Shown here: positions 63,968 to 64,000 of the stretch, one piece after another
Layout: each line of letters opens with the position of its first letter
Numbering within the stretch: position 1 is the stretch's first letter
Origin: Sphingomonas abaci
GTDB taxonomy: Bacteria > Pseudomonadota > Alphaproteobacteria > Sphingomonadales > Sphingomonadaceae
Assembly: GCF_014199625.1 (NCBI RefSeq)
Contig: NZ_JACHNY010000008.1
Span: forward strand, 62,001 to 126,000
Length of the DNA stretch: 64,000 bases
Direction: 5' to 3'
Program-made: the position numbers and the translations under genes
The notes under the pieces: generated by a model
What the model was told of the DNA's origin: nothing
Seen by the model: the letters and a program-made list of their open reading frames with translations, nothing else
Database searches by the model: none

Positions 63968-64000
63968 TCACTCCGCGGCGATCGGAAGCGCGTCGTCGCC
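63968..64000 (-). CDS. C-terminal end of an upstream tra gene (probably traC)
   Basis: The last ten codons (ending A-L-P-I-A-A-E) and a TGA at 63970-63968 enter from the right edge. TraC, the pilus-assembly ATPase, is expected here by F-type gene order; ten residues cannot confirm it. Confidence 0.35.
   Translation of the reverse strand, partial: GDDALPIAAE

Overview
The window reads as a mobile replicon (large plasmid or integrated conjugative element) of a high-GC alphaproteobacterium, most likely a sphingomonad. The pointers are an F-type conjugation cluster like those of sphingomonad plasmids, a plasmid-style imuA-imuB-dnaE2 mutagenesis cassette preceded by an alphaproteobacterial LexA box (GAAC-N7-GAAC), a large TonB-dependent receptor, and an alphaproteobacterial style of catabolic operon. 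This assignment is an inference from gene content; no rRNA or tRNA gene was seen.

Layout. (1) 1-6795: a stress/defence-like block with a VapBC toxin-antitoxin tail, an SbcD/SbcC (YhaO/YhaN-like) nuclease-ATPase pair, and on the other strand a 750-residue AAA_13 ATPase with a CxxC zinc-hook-like motif and a C-terminal R-x3-E...H pattern resembling RloC/PrrC anticodon nucleases. (2) 7078-18988: a divergent LysR regulator and one colinear 12-gene operon (catB-catC-catA-benABCD-pcaI-pcaJ-pcaD-pcaF-benK) that takes benzoate to succinyl-CoA and acetyl-CoA, including uptake. (3) 19282-29433: a 10.15-kb Tn3-family transposon whose ends can be fixed exactly. Its terminal inverted repeats start GGCGTCACCTC, it is flanked by the 5-bp direct repeat CATCC, and removing it with one repeat copy restores a 126-codon SnoaL-like gene in frame. 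Cargo is chromate resistance (chrB, chrA, an exported Fe/Mn-type superoxide dismutase), an ATP-grasp-like protein, and an outward-facing set of exported proteins (DUF1259 duplication, PepSY, Rap1a/Tai-like). (4) 29434-38471: the second half of the catabolic island, with an EamA transporter, a TonB receptor, a MetA-type outer-membrane protein, a GMC oxidoreductase and a benzaldehyde-type aldehyde dehydrogenase. (5) 39034-42394: a helicase fused to a PD-(D/E)XK nuclease, followed by a membrane protein. (6) 42444-52271: SRAP, HU, HNH, the ImuABC cassette and a string of small accessory genes. (7) 52275-64000: F-type conjugation genes on the minus strand in the order (traC tail)-122aa-trbI-traF(S26)-traW-92aa-traU-trbC-traN-wHTH-traF-traH-traG.

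How the parts fit. Copies of ATAC-N7-GTAT, the operator recognised by BenM/CatM-type LysR regulators, occur beside the cat/ben operon, upstream of the TonB receptor (two perfect copies) and between the GMC oxidoreductase and aldehyde dehydrogenase genes. In the last two regions a perfect site is followed exactly 22 bp later by an imperfect one. The simplest reading is one muconate-responsive regulon that covers uptake of an aromatic alcohol or aldehyde, its oxidation to benzoate and full ring cleavage. The chromate transposon landed in the middle of this island, and the whole sits next to a conjugation apparatus.
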